Shown here: positions 5,647-13,495 of the stretch, in pieces
Position numbering within the stretch: the stretch's first letter is position 1
Layout: each line of letters starts with the position of its first letter
From: an uncultured Blautia sp.
Lineage (GTDB): Bacteria > Bacillota > Clostridia > Lachnospirales > Lachnospiraceae
DNA length: 31,093 bases
Direction of reading: 5' to 3'
Assembly: GCA_900551075.1 (NCBI GenBank)
Contig: URVB01000049.1
Location: 1-31,093 of the forward strand
The notes under the pieces: model-generated
What the model saw: the letters and a program-made list of their open reading frames with translations, nothing else
Told to the model about the DNA's origin: nothing
Database searches by the model: none
Made by a program: the position numbers and the translations under genes

Positions 5647-8343
5647 ATGAGGAAAGAGAGGATTTTGGCAATTGTCATGGCTGTATTTATGGCTTTGTCT
5701 CTGATGCCCTCTATGGTTTTTGCAGCCGCTTCAGGAATCAGGCTGGAGGGCGAGCTGAAGCTCAGGGGCTCGGCGGCAGTAGGCAGTGAATTGAGTGCTG
5801 ATTTTGAAAAAGTACAGCCGGAAGGGCTGACAGATGGAGAAGTTAGTTTTTTGTGGTCCAGAAAGACCGGAGAAGAGCTGACGGAATTAACAAAGGAAAA
5901 GACTTATAAGATTACGGAGGAAGACCTGGGAAGTAAGATCGTACTGACGGTTACCGGCCTGGAGGAGAAGGGATACACCGGAAGCCTGAAGGCAGCCAGT
6001 GGAGAAGTAACGGCTGCACAGACGGAGACAGAGGATACCAAAGAAGCGGCAGAAGAGGAGACTGTACCGGAAGAAGCGGCACAGCCGGAGGAGGTGCCGG
6101 ATGAGGCTGCGGAGGAAGAAGCCGTACCGGAGGAAGAATTGATTCCGGATGCGGAAATAGAAGAAACTTTCCCGGATGATGAGAACTTAGAGCTTCCTGA
6201 GACAGAGGATTCCTATGAGGAGGATGCTGAAGCAGCTTCTAATGATGAGGAACTGCCGGAGGAGGAATGGAACGAGGAGACTTACTATGAGGAAGAATTG
6301 TTTCCGATAAGTATTCAGGAAACATCCGGCGGGACTTCTGAGGAAAATAAGGGCGAAGGCTCCGGGGAAACATCTGCATACGCTGCGGAATCTTACACGG
6401 AGGATATGAGCGGTGTATTGGATTTTGGCATAGCGGCGGCCGGAGAAGAGGGGAATATTGCAGAGCAGTATGTAACCATTCAGAATACCGGAACCCAGGC
6501 TCTGAACTTTGAAAGCATCAGTCCTGAGCATTTTATGGTGCAGGATATTACGGAGACGCTGGAGCCAGGAGAGAAGGCTCAGCTCTGGGTACGGCCCCGT
6601 GAAGGCATCGGAGCCGGAAGCTATGATGATACGATTACCTACAAGAGCGAAGAAGGAGCAGAGGTGTCATTTTCTGCAAAGCTTGTAATCGAGGAAACCG
6701 ATGAAGCATTAGTCACTGAAGAAGAGCCGGAAGAGAATCCCCCGGCATCAGGGAATGAATCCGGTTATGCTTCTGTACCATCTGGAGTGCCGGATGGAAG
6801 TAATGATCCGGATTCAGAGGAAGAACCGCAAGCGTCCGGAGACGAAGCCGGAAATGATCAGGAACCTCCGGCTGACCCGGTTATTAAAGTCACTGCAGAT
6901 AAGAACGCGGAATTTCCAGGCATGCCGGAAGGATATGAAACGGCGCCGGATGCAGTAACCATTCAGTTGACAAGCGAAAGTACAGCGGATGTGAAACTGA
7001 CGTCTCCTGTCAGTGACCAGGGAGAAAACAGTGTATTTGTAATTGGTGAATACGCAGGCCTTCAAGAAAATGTTTTGACACAGGGAGGAAGCACCTCTTT
7101 TACAGTTCAGCCTGTGACAGGCTTGGCCGCAGGGACCTATACGGAGTCGTTTTCTGTCTTTGATGCAGAAGAGGAGACAGAAGCAAGACAGCCGTTAGTT
7201 GTGTTTACAGCTACGTTTAATGTAGAAGAGGTATCACGCGGTCTGACAGTTTCCGCTTCAAAGCTGGATTTCGGCAGTACGGAAGCCGGTTACGGGGACG
7301 TACAGGCACAGTCCGTGACTGTCACCAATGCAGGTAATGTGACAGAAACCTTAACACAGCCGGCAGGAACGAATTTTATTGTTTCTTCTGTGAATGCAGA
7401 TGCCCTGGTGCTGCAGCCCGGGGGCAGCGTGGCATTTGCTGTGCAGCCCAAAACGGGCCTGGGTGTAAATGTCTACCAGGAAACCATAAGCATTACTTCG
7501 GAGGCGGGAAGCACGGCAGAGATTGCTGCTGCGTTTACTGTAACAGAGAAAACAAATAAGCTTGTCAAAATTAATCAGCCAAGTGAGATTACCGGGCTGA
7601 GCAATGCTACCCCCAAAGATGCGAAATCCCTGAAATTGCCGTCGGCGGTAACGATAGAAACAACAAACGGAAAGGCAAAGGCAGCCGTATCCTGGGATGT
7701 GAAGAATTGTTCCTATAATGTCAAGAGTACGGAGCAGCAGACCTTTACGGTGAAAGGAACTGTGACACTTCCAAATGGTGTGCAGAATCCGGATAACGTA
7801 AGCCTTCACACCTACGTGAAGGTAAGCGTGAAGGCCTATAGTCCGAAGCTTGCATCAGCGGACAATAACCAGATTACGGGTATTTCAGTTAACGGCGGGT
7901 ATACGACACAGTCCAGGATCAGCTTTACAGCAGTGGGTGCAGGTATGAATAATACAAGCCCCCGCAAGGGAGATACCCGTTATGTTCCGCTGAACTGGAC
8001 AGTTATAAATACCAATAGCTGGGACAGGGCACCGTATACAGGAACCTTTGGATTGGCACAGAGTGGGGATTACACACTGTCCGTTGTATTCAAACAGCAG
8101 AAATTTGATGGCAGCAATTGGACCGATACCGGGGAACGCGATACCAAGAAGGTAGCTTTCAGTGTGACAAAGGCGAAAACGAAATCTACGAATCCAGGTG
8201 TTGATCTGACTCCTGTACCGAAGTCTAACCGCAGAAGTGCAGTTAAGACAGGGGATGATACAAACGTACTGCCGTTTGTGATTGCACTGGTTGTAGCGGC
8301 CGGCTGTGTGGCAGGTGTTGTGATTTACCGTAAAAAGAAATAA
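5647..8343 (+). CDS. large secreted cell-wall-anchored protein with Ig-like repeats
   Basis: An 898-aa surface protein. Residues 1 to about 26 are a Sec signal peptide (RKER, hydrophobic core, cleavage near VFA-AAS). Next are a small beta-rich domain (about 30-105) and a very acidic Glu/Pro linker (about 120-245). Two segments start with LDFG (residues 258 and 540), and a related one lies near 436. They look like the choice-of-anchor D/ASH immunoglobulin-like fold, each with a 'QP-TGL-Y-TI' type ending. An Ig-like segment at about 640-740 and a further beta domain follow. The C-terminus carries VKTGD (T868-D870), a hydrophobic helix and RKKK, a sortase signal without a classic LPxTG. AAAGGAGG precedes ATG 5647. 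Ligand and role are unknown. Confidence 0.85.
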   Translation: MRKERILAIVMAVFMALSLMPSMVFAAASGIRLEGELKLRGSAAVGSELSADFEKVQPEGLTDGEVSFLWSRKTGEELTELTKEKTYKITEEDLGSKIVLTVTGLEEKGYTGSLKAASGEVTAAQTETEDTKEAAEEETVPEEAAQPEEVPDEAAEEEAVPEEELIPDAEIEETFPDDENLELPETEDSYEEDAEAASNDEELPEEEWNEETYYEEELFPISIQETSGGTSEENKGEGSGETSAYAAESYTEDMSGVLDFGIAAAGEEGNIAEQYVTIQNTGTQALNFESISPEHFMVQDITETLEPGEKAQLWVRPREGIGAGSYDDTITYKSEEGAEVSFSAKLVIEETDEALVTEEEPEENPPASGNESGYASVPSGVPDGSNDPDSEEEPQASGDEAGNDQEPPADPVIKVTADKNAEFPGMPEGYETAPDAVTIQLTSESTADVKLTSPVSDQGENSVFVIGEYAGLQENVLTQGGSTSFTVQPVTGLAAGTYTESFSVFDAEEETEARQPLVVFTATFNVEEVSRGLTVSASKLDFGSTEAGYGDVQAQSVTVTNAGNVTETLTQPAGTNFIVSSVNADALVLQPGGSVAFAVQPKTGLGVNVYQETISITSEAGSTAEIAAAFTVTEKTNKLVKINQPSEITGLSNATPKDAKSLKLPSAVTIETTNGKAKAAVSWDVKNCSYNVKSTEQQTFTVKGTVTLPNGVQNPDNVSLHTYVKVSVKAYSPKLASADNNQITGISVNGGYTTQSRISFTAVGAGMNNTSPRKGDTRYVPLNWTVINTNSWDRAPYTGTFGLAQSGDYTLSVVFKQQKFDGSNWTDTGERDTKKVAFSVTKAKTKSTNPGVDLTPVPKSNRRSAVKTGDDTNVLPFVIALVVAAGCVAGVVIYRKKK

Positions 8344-8357
8344 TGAGGAATAGATTT

Positions 8358-8398
8358 GGGCACTGGTAACGGTGCCCTTATTATTGTTCCTTTTTTGA
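8358..8398 (+). terminator. probable terminator after the surface-protein gene
   Basis: GGGCAC (8358-8363) pairs with GTGCCC (8372-8377); the tail is T-rich, with a six-T run ending at 8396, but the run starts some way after the stem. Confidence 0.4.
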
Positions 8399-8415
8399 TA
8401 TTTGCCGCATAATTA

Positions 8416-8442
8416 TTAGCACTCATTTAAAATGAGTGCTAA
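8416..8442. promoter_or_regulatory. CIRCE element (HrcA operator), perfect
   Basis: TTAGCACTC (8416-8424), nine bases, then GAGTGCTAA (8434-8442): an exact match to the CIRCE consensus bound by the repressor HrcA. It lies 7 bases upstream of the htpG -35 box, so htpG should belong to the HrcA regulon with groE and dnaK type genes. No hrcA is in the window. Confidence 0.97.
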
Positions 8443-8449
8443 ATTTTTC

Positions 8450-8478
8450 TTGACTTTTTGGAGGAAGGGTATTACTAT
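8450..8478 (+). promoter_or_regulatory. htpG promoter
   Basis: TTGACT (-35, 8450-8455) and TACTAT (-10, 8473-8478) with a 17-base spacer, directly after the CIRCE element. The predicted leader is about 38 bases. Confidence 0.75.
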
Positions 8479-8522
8479 ATTGGATAGAGTAAAAAAGAAT
8501 TCATTAAAGGAGTGTGGATAGT

Positions 8523-10583
8523 ATGGCTGTAAAGCATGGAAGTTTATCAATTAACAGCGAAAATATTTTCCCAATTATTAAAAAGTGGCTGTATTCCGAC
8601 CACGATATTTTTGTACGCGAAATGGTATCCAATGGATGTGATGCAATTACAAAGCTCAAAAAATTAGAGATTATGGGAGAATACAGCTTCCCGGATAATT
8701 ATAAGGCAAGTATTCAGGTAGTTGTTAATCCGGAGAAGAAGACTCTGAAATTTATTGACAACGGTATTGGTATGACAGCGGAAGAGGTAGAAGAGTATAT
8801 TACGCAGATTGCCTTTTCCGGAGCTACAGAATTTCTTGAGAAATATAAGGACAAAACAACCGATGATCAGATGATCGGACATTTTGGACTGGGATTTTAT
8901 TCTGCATTTATGGTAGCGGATGAAGTACACATTGATACTTTATCCTATAAAGAAGGAGCATCCCCCGTACATTGGACCTGCGATGGCGGGACGGAATATG
9001 ATATTCAGGAAGGCAGCAAAACAACGGTTGGCACGGAAATCACTCTGTTTCTGAATGAGGAAAGCGTAGAGTTTGCCAACGAATACCGGATGCGGGAGAT
9101 CATTGAGAAGTACTGTTCCTTTATGCCTGTAAGCATTTACCTTTCCAGGGAAAATGCGGAGCAGGAATATGAGACGATTGACAAGGATGATCTGAAGGAT
9201 GACGATGTTGTTGTAGAGCATATCCACGAAGAAGCAAAGACCGAAGAAAAAGAGAACGAAAACGGTGAAAAGGAAATTGTGGAGATTTCTCCGGCCAAGG
9301 ATAAGGTTAAGATCAACAAGCGTCCGGTGTCCTTAAGTGATACACATCCGCTTTGGATGAAGCATCCGAATGATTGTACCGATGAAGAATATAAGGAATT
9401 TTACCGCAAGGTATTTTTGGATTATAAAGAGCCTCTGTTCTGGATTCATCTGAATATGGATTATCCGTTTAATCTGAAAGGTATTTTGTATTTCCCGAAA
9501 ATCAATACGGAGTATGATTCCATTGAGGGGACCATTAAGCTATACAATAACCAGGTGTTTATTGCAGACAATATCAAGGAGGTCATTCCGGAATTTTTGC
9601 TTCTGCTGAAGGGTGTCATTGATTGTCCGGACCTTCCGCTGAATGTATCCAGAAGTGCTCTTCAGAATGATGGCTTTGTTCGTAAAATATCTGAGTATAT
9701 TGCGAAGAAAGTAGCGGACAAGCTAACCGGCATGTGCAAGACAGACCGTGAGTCTTATGAAAAGTACTGGGATGATATCAGCCCGTTTGTAAAATTCGGC
9801 TGCATTAAGGATGGCAAATTTGCAGATAAGGTCAACGACTATGTATTGTTTAAAAACCTGGATGGCAAATATTTGACTCTGAAGGATTGTGTTGAAGCAA
9901 ACAGGAAGGCAGAGACAGAGGAGACTAAAGAGGAAAAGACTGAAGAGGAAGCAGAGGGTGCCGGTGCGCAGGATGAAAAGGAACCGGAAAAGACGACGAT
10001 TTTCTATGTGACAGATGAAGTACAGCAGAGTCAGTACATCAATATGTTTAAGGAAGCCGGAAAAGATGCAGTCGTTCTTTCTCATAACATTGATAATCCG
10101 TTTATTTCCCATTTGGAGCAGAAGGACCAGACCCTTCAGTTTAAGAGAATTGATGCCGATCTGACAGAAGAGCTGAGAGAAGAAGGAAGTGCAGATGAAG
10201 AAACTGCAAAAGCGCTGACAGAGCTGTTCCGCAGCAGACTCCAAAAAGAAAAACTGGAAGTACGCGTGGAAAAACTGAAAAATGAGTCTGTTTCTGCTAT
10301 GATGACACTTTCTGAAGAAAACCGCCGTATGCAGGATATGATGAAGATGTGCAATATGTACGGAATGGAGCCGGGGATGTTCAAAGGACAGGAAACCTTG
10401 GTGCTCAATGCCAATCATCCTCTTGTACAGTATCTGGCAGGCAATCAGGATTCTGAACATGCTTCGGTTATCTGTGAGCAGTTGTATGACCTGGCAATGT
10501 TGAGTCACAAACAGCTTTCTCCTGAAGAGATGACTAAATTTGTTCAGCGAAGCAATGAAATACTGATGCTTCTTACAAAATAA
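8523..10583 (+). CDS. htpG: molecular chaperone HtpG (bacterial Hsp90)
   Basis: A 686-aa cytoplasmic ATP-dependent chaperone. The N-terminal GHKL ATPase shows REMVSNGCDAI, DNGIGMT and GHFGLGFYSAF. The middle domain has the LPLNVSRSALQ segment, which includes the conserved catalytic-loop Arg. The C-terminal dimerisation region ends at EMTKFVQRSNEIL. It is about 60 residues longer than the E. coli protein because of two charged inserts: about residues 235-261 (Glu/Lys-rich, at the N-middle junction) and about 461-490 (Glu-rich). ATG 8523 follows AAAGGAG; the in-frame GTG at 8514 overlaps that site and is rejected. It is single-gene, under CIRCE control. Confidence 0.97.
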   Translation: MAVKHGSLSINSENIFPIIKKWLYSDHDIFVREMVSNGCDAITKLKKLEIMGEYSFPDNYKASIQVVVNPEKKTLKFIDNGIGMTAEEVEEYITQIAFSGATEFLEKYKDKTTDDQMIGHFGLGFYSAFMVADEVHIDTLSYKEGASPVHWTCDGGTEYDIQEGSKTTVGTEITLFLNEESVEFANEYRMREIIEKYCSFMPVSIYLSRENAEQEYETIDKDDLKDDDVVVEHIHEEAKTEEKENENGEKEIVEISPAKDKVKINKRPVSLSDTHPLWMKHPNDCTDEEYKEFYRKVFLDYKEPLFWIHLNMDYPFNLKGILYFPKINTEYDSIEGTIKLYNNQVFIADNIKEVIPEFLLLLKGVIDCPDLPLNVSRSALQNDGFVRKISEYIAKKVADKLTGMCKTDRESYEKYWDDISPFVKFGCIKDGKFADKVNDYVLFKNLDGKYLTLKDCVEANRKAETEETKEEKTEEEAEGAGAQDEKEPEKTTIFYVTDEVQQSQYINMFKEAGKDAVVLSHNIDNPFISHLEQKDQTLQFKRIDADLTEELREEGSADEETAKALTELFRSRLQKEKLEVRVEKLKNESVSAMMTLSEENRRMQDMMKMCNMYGMEPGMFKGQETLVLNANHPLVQYLAGNQDSEHASVICEQLYDLAMLSHKQLSPEEMTKFVQRSNEILMLLTK

Positions 10584-10594
10584 AAGTGAAAAGG

Positions 10595-10648
10595 TACAGC
10601 CTCCTGGGTGCTTCCTGCTTCTGGAATCTCTCAGGAGGTTGTATTTTG
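10595..10648 (+). terminator. terminator after htpG
   Basis: TACAGCCTCCTG (10595-10606) pairs with 10632-10643 over 12 bp (one G-U), followed by TTTT. The loop is 25 bases, longer than usual. Confidence 0.55.
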
Positions 10649-10702
10649 CAGTGAGGAAGAAATTGGTTTCTCATTGGAACAGCTTTCCGGTATGGAGACG
10701 GT

Positions 10703-10734
10703 TCTTGACAAATACAGTCCGTATTTTCTATTCT
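10703..10734 (+). promoter_or_regulatory. candidate promoter P1 with overlapping 0A-box-like site
   Basis: TTGACA (10705-10710) and TATTCT (10729-10734), 18 bases apart. TCTTGACAAA (10703-10712) matches the reverse complement of the Spo0A box TTTGTCRAAA at 9 of 10 positions and covers the -35. Any TTGACAAA -35 partly resembles a 0A box, so this match alone is weak. Confidence 0.45.
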
Positions 10735-10836
10735 TACATGTGTGTAGTTGATGATTACAGGCTCGAATGGGAAAGATATCGCTCAAATTTTTTCGATTGG
10801 AGACGAAATTTGTATGGAAATCGAAAATAACAGGAA

Positions 10837-10849
10837 TTTGTCGTATAAT
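10837..10849 (+). promoter_or_regulatory. candidate -10 (P2) with overlapping 0A-box-like site
   Basis: TATAAT (10844-10849) is a perfect -10 but has no good -35 at 16-18 bases. TTTGTCGTAT (10837-10846) matches the 0A box TTTGTCRAAA at 8 of 10 positions, including the TGTCG core, and overlaps the -10. Binding there would block RNA polymerase, which suggests autoregulation. Confidence 0.45.
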
Positions 10850-10882
10850 AGAGAAAATGAAAGAAATACCGGAGGAGAAGTC

Positions 10883-11209
10883 ATGAGAGAAGTATATCGT
10901 TTAATCAGAAAACTGGGTGCTACATCAAAATACAAGGGATATTATTTTGTTGCGGAGGCAGTAAAGCTTTCTATGGAGTCCCAGGAGCGCCCAATGAAAA
11001 TCACCAAGGATATTTATCCGCGTCTTGCGAAGAAATTTAAGTCTACGCCGATGAATGTGGAACACGATATTCGTACGGTGATCAATGTATGTTGGACGGC
11101 CAATAAAGAAACACTGGATCAGATTGCAGGCTATTCTTTGAATTACAAACCAACAAACAGCGAGTTTGTGGATATGCTGGCCTATTATCTGACTCAGTCA
11201 GAGCAGTAA
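10883..11209 (+). CDS. stand-alone Spo0A C-terminal DNA-binding domain protein
   Basis: A 108-aa protein that aligns along its length with the C-terminal effector domain of Spo0A. Family landmarks are KGYYFVAEAV (helix start), ITKDIYPRLAKKF, the recognition-helix region VEHDIRTVINVCW and the near C-terminal KPTNSEFVDM. The phosphoacceptor receiver domain and linker are absent. GGAGGAG (10871-10877) precedes ATG 10883; the longer ORF upstream lacks a ribosome site. Without a receiver it cannot be controlled by the phosphorelay in the usual way. It may bind 0A boxes constitutively or compete with Spo0A at them. That role is inference. A terminator follows immediately. Confidence 0.88.
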   Translation: MREVYRLIRKLGATSKYKGYYFVAEAVKLSMESQERPMKITKDIYPRLAKKFKSTPMNVEHDIRTVINVCWTANKETLDQIAGYSLNYKPTNSEFVDMLAYYLTQSEQ

Positions 11210-11226
11210 ACGGAAGAGGCTCAAAT

Positions 11227-11255
11227 ACTGTAGTCAGAAGGAGCCTACAGTTTTT
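11227..11255 (+). terminator. terminator after the Spo0A-C gene
   Basis: ACTGTAG (11227-11233) pairs perfectly with CTACAGT (11245-11251), followed by TTTTT. It overlaps the stop codon of the convergent - strand gene. Confidence 0.75.
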
Positions 11256-11748
11256 CAAAAGCAATCTTCCGGTGTCTGAAAAAGTTCAGGACTGCAGAAT
11301 CCCACCAATACTCCGGTGTTTTATCCGGGTAAAATGTCTGCAGAGAGAGACCGGTAGTACATAGCAGCTCTTTGTTTTTATACTGAAGATTTAAAAAGAA
11401 CCCTTTGATAAGTTCAGGGGCCATACTGCTGTTCATATTTTGAACGACAGAGAGTGTTTGGTCTTTAGAAAGCTGAAAAATGATCTTAAAATGCAGAGGA
11501 GTGCGTTTTCCCCGTATAACAGAGTAGCAGTAAGGTTTAACTTCTTTCCAAAATGAATAGGTAATCGAACTTTGGTCTAGAATATCACATGTATCGGTGT
11601 CAAAAAACTCCCGTTTTAATGTTCCATCAATGGAAAAGGTGTTGAAGGTAGTAATAGAAACTTCTACCAGTTGAAAATGATCGAAGGTTTCCCCGATCAG
11701 CAATTGATTCATAAATTCTTTGACATCATTAATCTTTAAAGCAAGCAT
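11245..11748 (-). CDS. DUF5721-like protein, function unknown
   Basis: A 167-aa soluble protein beginning MLALKINDVKEFMNQLL, followed by ETFDHFQLVEVSITTFNTFSIDG. I associate these segments with the DUF5721 family of Lachnospiraceae, from memory and not from a search. There is no signal peptide in the chosen form. An ATG 28 codons earlier (11832) would add a Phe-rich, Lys-rich extension. I prefer 11748 because a GGGAG lies just before it and the family begins there. It is convergent with the Spo0A-C gene and divergent from the DegV gene. It has no visible catalytic motif. Confidence 0.7.
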   Translation of the reverse strand: MLALKINDVKEFMNQLLIGETFDHFQLVEVSITTFNTFSIDGTLKREFFDTDTCDILDQSSITYSFWKEVKPYCYSVIRGKRTPLHFKIIFQLSKDQTLSVVQNMNSSMAPELIKGFFLNLQYKNKELLCTTGLSLQTFYPDKTPEYWWDSAVLNFFRHRKIAFEKL

Positions 11749-11900
11749 TTTCAGACTCCCTGGTTTTTTTGCAAATCTATTATAAAACAGAATAAAAAAA
11801 AAGAACAGAGTTTTTATAAAAAGTCTTTTCAAACCATTGTCTATATGTTAATATAGATGTGGTATTCAAAACTACATATAATGGAAAAGAGGACGATATA

Positions 11901-12740
11901 TTGAGCTATAAAATAGTAATAGATAGTTGCGGAGAACTTTTGGAAAAATGGAAAAACGATGAGCGGTTTGAGTCGATTCCACTGACTTTGAGTGTTGGCG
12001 GAGAAAACATCATTGATGATGAAACCTTTCAGCAGAAGGAGTTTTTGCAGAAGGTGGCAGCCTGTCCGGATTGCCCGAAGTCTGCGTGTCCTTCACCGGA
12101 GAGATATATGAAGGCTTTCCGATGTGACGCAGAGCATGTATATGGTGTTACCCTGTCTGCGGAGCTGAGCGGTTCTTATAACAGTGCGGTACTTGGCAAG
12201 AATCTGCTTCAGGAGGATTACCCGGATAAAAAAATTCATATTTTTAATTCACGTTCTGCATCCGTAGGGCAGACATTGATCGGTCTGAAAATCCAGGAAT
12301 GTGAGAATGCCGGACTTTCCTTTGAAGAGGTTGTAGAAAGGGTTGAGGCATATATCAGTGAGCAGCATACTTTTTTTGTACTGGAAAATCTTGAAACATT
12401 ACGGAAGAATGGAAGACTGAGCACTGTAAAGGCCCTGGTTGCCAGTGCCCTGAAGATCAAGCCGGTCATGGCGTCTACGGATGAAGGGGCGATCTGCCAG
12501 TTGGATCAGGCGCGCGGGATGAATAAGGCGCTCATCAAGATGGTGGAGCATATCGTTGCAAAGACAACGGACAGCGGCAGTAAGATACTGGCGATTTCCC
12601 ATTGTAATTGCGAGGGAAGAGCGATGCTCTTGAAGAAAGCCCTGCAGGAGCGCATGGAGCTGGCAAAAGTAATTGTTTTAGATACGGCAGGAGTCAGCAG
12701 CATGTATGCGAATGATGGCGGAGTGATTGTCGTGGTTTGA
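11901..12740 (+). CDS. DegV family protein (FakB-like fatty-acid-binding)
   Basis: A 279-aa cytoplasmic protein with DegV signatures: IVIDSCGEL at the N-terminus, SAELSGSYNSA (the lipid head-group binding loop of the family) and LENLETLRKNGRLS. DegV/FakB proteins bind a fatty acid and present it to the kinase FakA for phosphorylation; no fakA lies nearby. No ATG is available at the right place. I chose TTG 11901, which follows AGAGGA and gives the family start LSYKIVIDS; an upstream GTG at 11859 would add 14 residues and probably lies at the transcript start. Seven of the cysteines lie in the first half, including CPDCPKSAC, which is more than usual. Confidence 0.85.
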   Translation: MSYKIVIDSCGELLEKWKNDERFESIPLTLSVGGENIIDDETFQQKEFLQKVAACPDCPKSACPSPERYMKAFRCDAEHVYGVTLSAELSGSYNSAVLGKNLLQEDYPDKKIHIFNSRSASVGQTLIGLKIQECENAGLSFEEVVERVEAYISEQHTFFVLENLETLRKNGRLSTVKALVASALKIKPVMASTDEGAICQLDQARGMNKALIKMVEHIVAKTTDSGSKILAISHCNCEGRAMLLKKALQERMELAKVIVLDTAGVSSMYANDGGVIVVV

Positions 12741-12812
12741 TGCTTTCCTTTTTGGTAATCGTGTGCTATACTATAGACAGATTATTTTGTACAATATAAA
12801 GGAGATACAGCT

Positions 12813-13070
12813 ATGAGCCAGAAGAAAGTAGATGCTTATAAAGTAAAAAAAGCAAACCGCGAAAAAATAATGAAAAGAGAAAAAATGATCCTGCGGTTAG
12901 AAAAGCTGGCAGCATTGGCGGTATGTGTGATTGCCGTATGCTGGATTGGCTATTCGGTGCGGGATAAGGTGACAGAAGGCCAGGAAAAGGAGAAGAAGGA
13001 GACCGTTCTGGATACTTCTGCATTGGACGATTATATTACCGGCCTTTCTGCAGATGAGACAGAAGGATAA
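12813..13070 (+). CDS. small single-pass membrane protein, function unknown
   Basis: An 85-aa protein: a Lys/Arg-rich N-terminus (residues 1-30, likely coiled coil and cytoplasmic), one membrane segment (about 33-50, LAALAVCVIAVCWIGY), and a charged outer tail ending LSADETEG. AAGGAG precedes the ATG. The layout recalls small divisome or envelope proteins, but I see no diagnostic motif. A strong terminator follows 17 bases after the stop, and the gene appears to be transcribed alone or after degV. Confidence 0.72.
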   Translation: MSQKKVDAYKVKKANREKIMKREKMILRLEKLAALAVCVIAVCWIGYSVRDKVTEGQEKEKKETVLDTSALDDYITGLSADETEG

Positions 13071-13087
13071 AATAAAGGAACATAAAT

Positions 13088-13114
13088 AAAAATCCCCGGA
13101 TTCCGGGGATTTTT
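13088..13114. terminator. bidirectional terminator
   Basis: A perfect 12-bp stem AAAAATCCCCGG/CCGGGGATTTTT with a 3-base loop. The A- and T-runs on both flanks let it end the small membrane protein gene (+) and the cold-shock gene (-). Confidence 0.9.
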
Positions 13115-13155
13115 ATTCGCAAATAGTAACACAACTAGGTTATGCCAGATAACTA

Positions 13156-13356
13156 TTATAATTTCGTAACGTTAGCAGCCTGCATTCCGCGAGCACCCTC
13201 GGTTAATTCATAAGTTACTGCCTGACCTTCATCCAGGGATTTAAATCCCTCGCCGTTAATTGCAGAAAAGTGAACAAATACATCTGCTCCGTCCTCACCT
13301 GTGATGAAGCCATAGCCTTTTTCTGCGTTGAACCATTTCACAGTTCCGTTATTCAT
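13156..13356 (-). CDS. cold shock protein (CspA family)
   Basis: A 66-aa single OB-fold (cold-shock domain) protein that binds single-stranded RNA and DNA and acts as an RNA chaperone. Both motifs are present: RNP1 as KGYGFI and RNP2 as VFVHF. The start NNGTVKWFNAEKGYGFI is typical. GGAGGTAA is placed 7 bases before the ATG. The gene has its own consensus promoter and an unusually long leader of about 133 bases, as in cspA genes whose leader folds according to temperature. Several paralogues are usual, so I do not assign a specific symbol. Confidence 0.96.
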   Translation of the reverse strand: MNNGTVKWFNAEKGYGFITGEDGADVFVHFSAINGEGFKSLDEGQAVTYELTEGARGMQAANVTKL

Positions 13357-13489
13357 GATGTTACCTCCATAAAAATAAAAAGTTAAAAGTTATCTGCTGA
13401 CGAAAAAATCACCAGATTTTACAGACTATATCATGTAATATATAATCTCTAAAAACGAGTGATTTTATATATTAAATAATTTAGGTTGT
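13357..13489 (-). promoter_or_regulatory. long 5' leader of the cold-shock gene
   Basis: From the predicted start (about 13489) to the ATG there are about 133 AT-rich bases. On the - strand AAAATCAC (+ coordinates 13459-13466) can pair with GTGATTTT (13405-13412). The same 3' segment can instead form a local hairpin, AAAATC-TGGT-GATTTT (13405-13420), followed by a T-run. The two pairings exclude each other. This fits a temperature-dependent fold, but it is inference from complementarity. Confidence 0.55.
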
Positions 13490-13495
13490 GTACTG

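Larger units (their letters stand above)
10584..10882. other. intergenic region between htpG and the Spo0A-C gene
   Basis: It holds the htpG terminator, two candidate promoters and two Spo0A-box-like sites. An ORF of 63 codons at 10639-10830 has no ribosome site, and the peptide looks like no protein, so I treat this stretch as non-coding regulatory DNA. Confidence 0.6.

Noticed and set aside
10639..10830. 63-codon + strand ORF after htpG
   Set aside because: It starts inside the htpG terminator stem, has no ribosome site, and its peptide is rich in Trp, Arg and Tyr in a way typical of non-coding frames.
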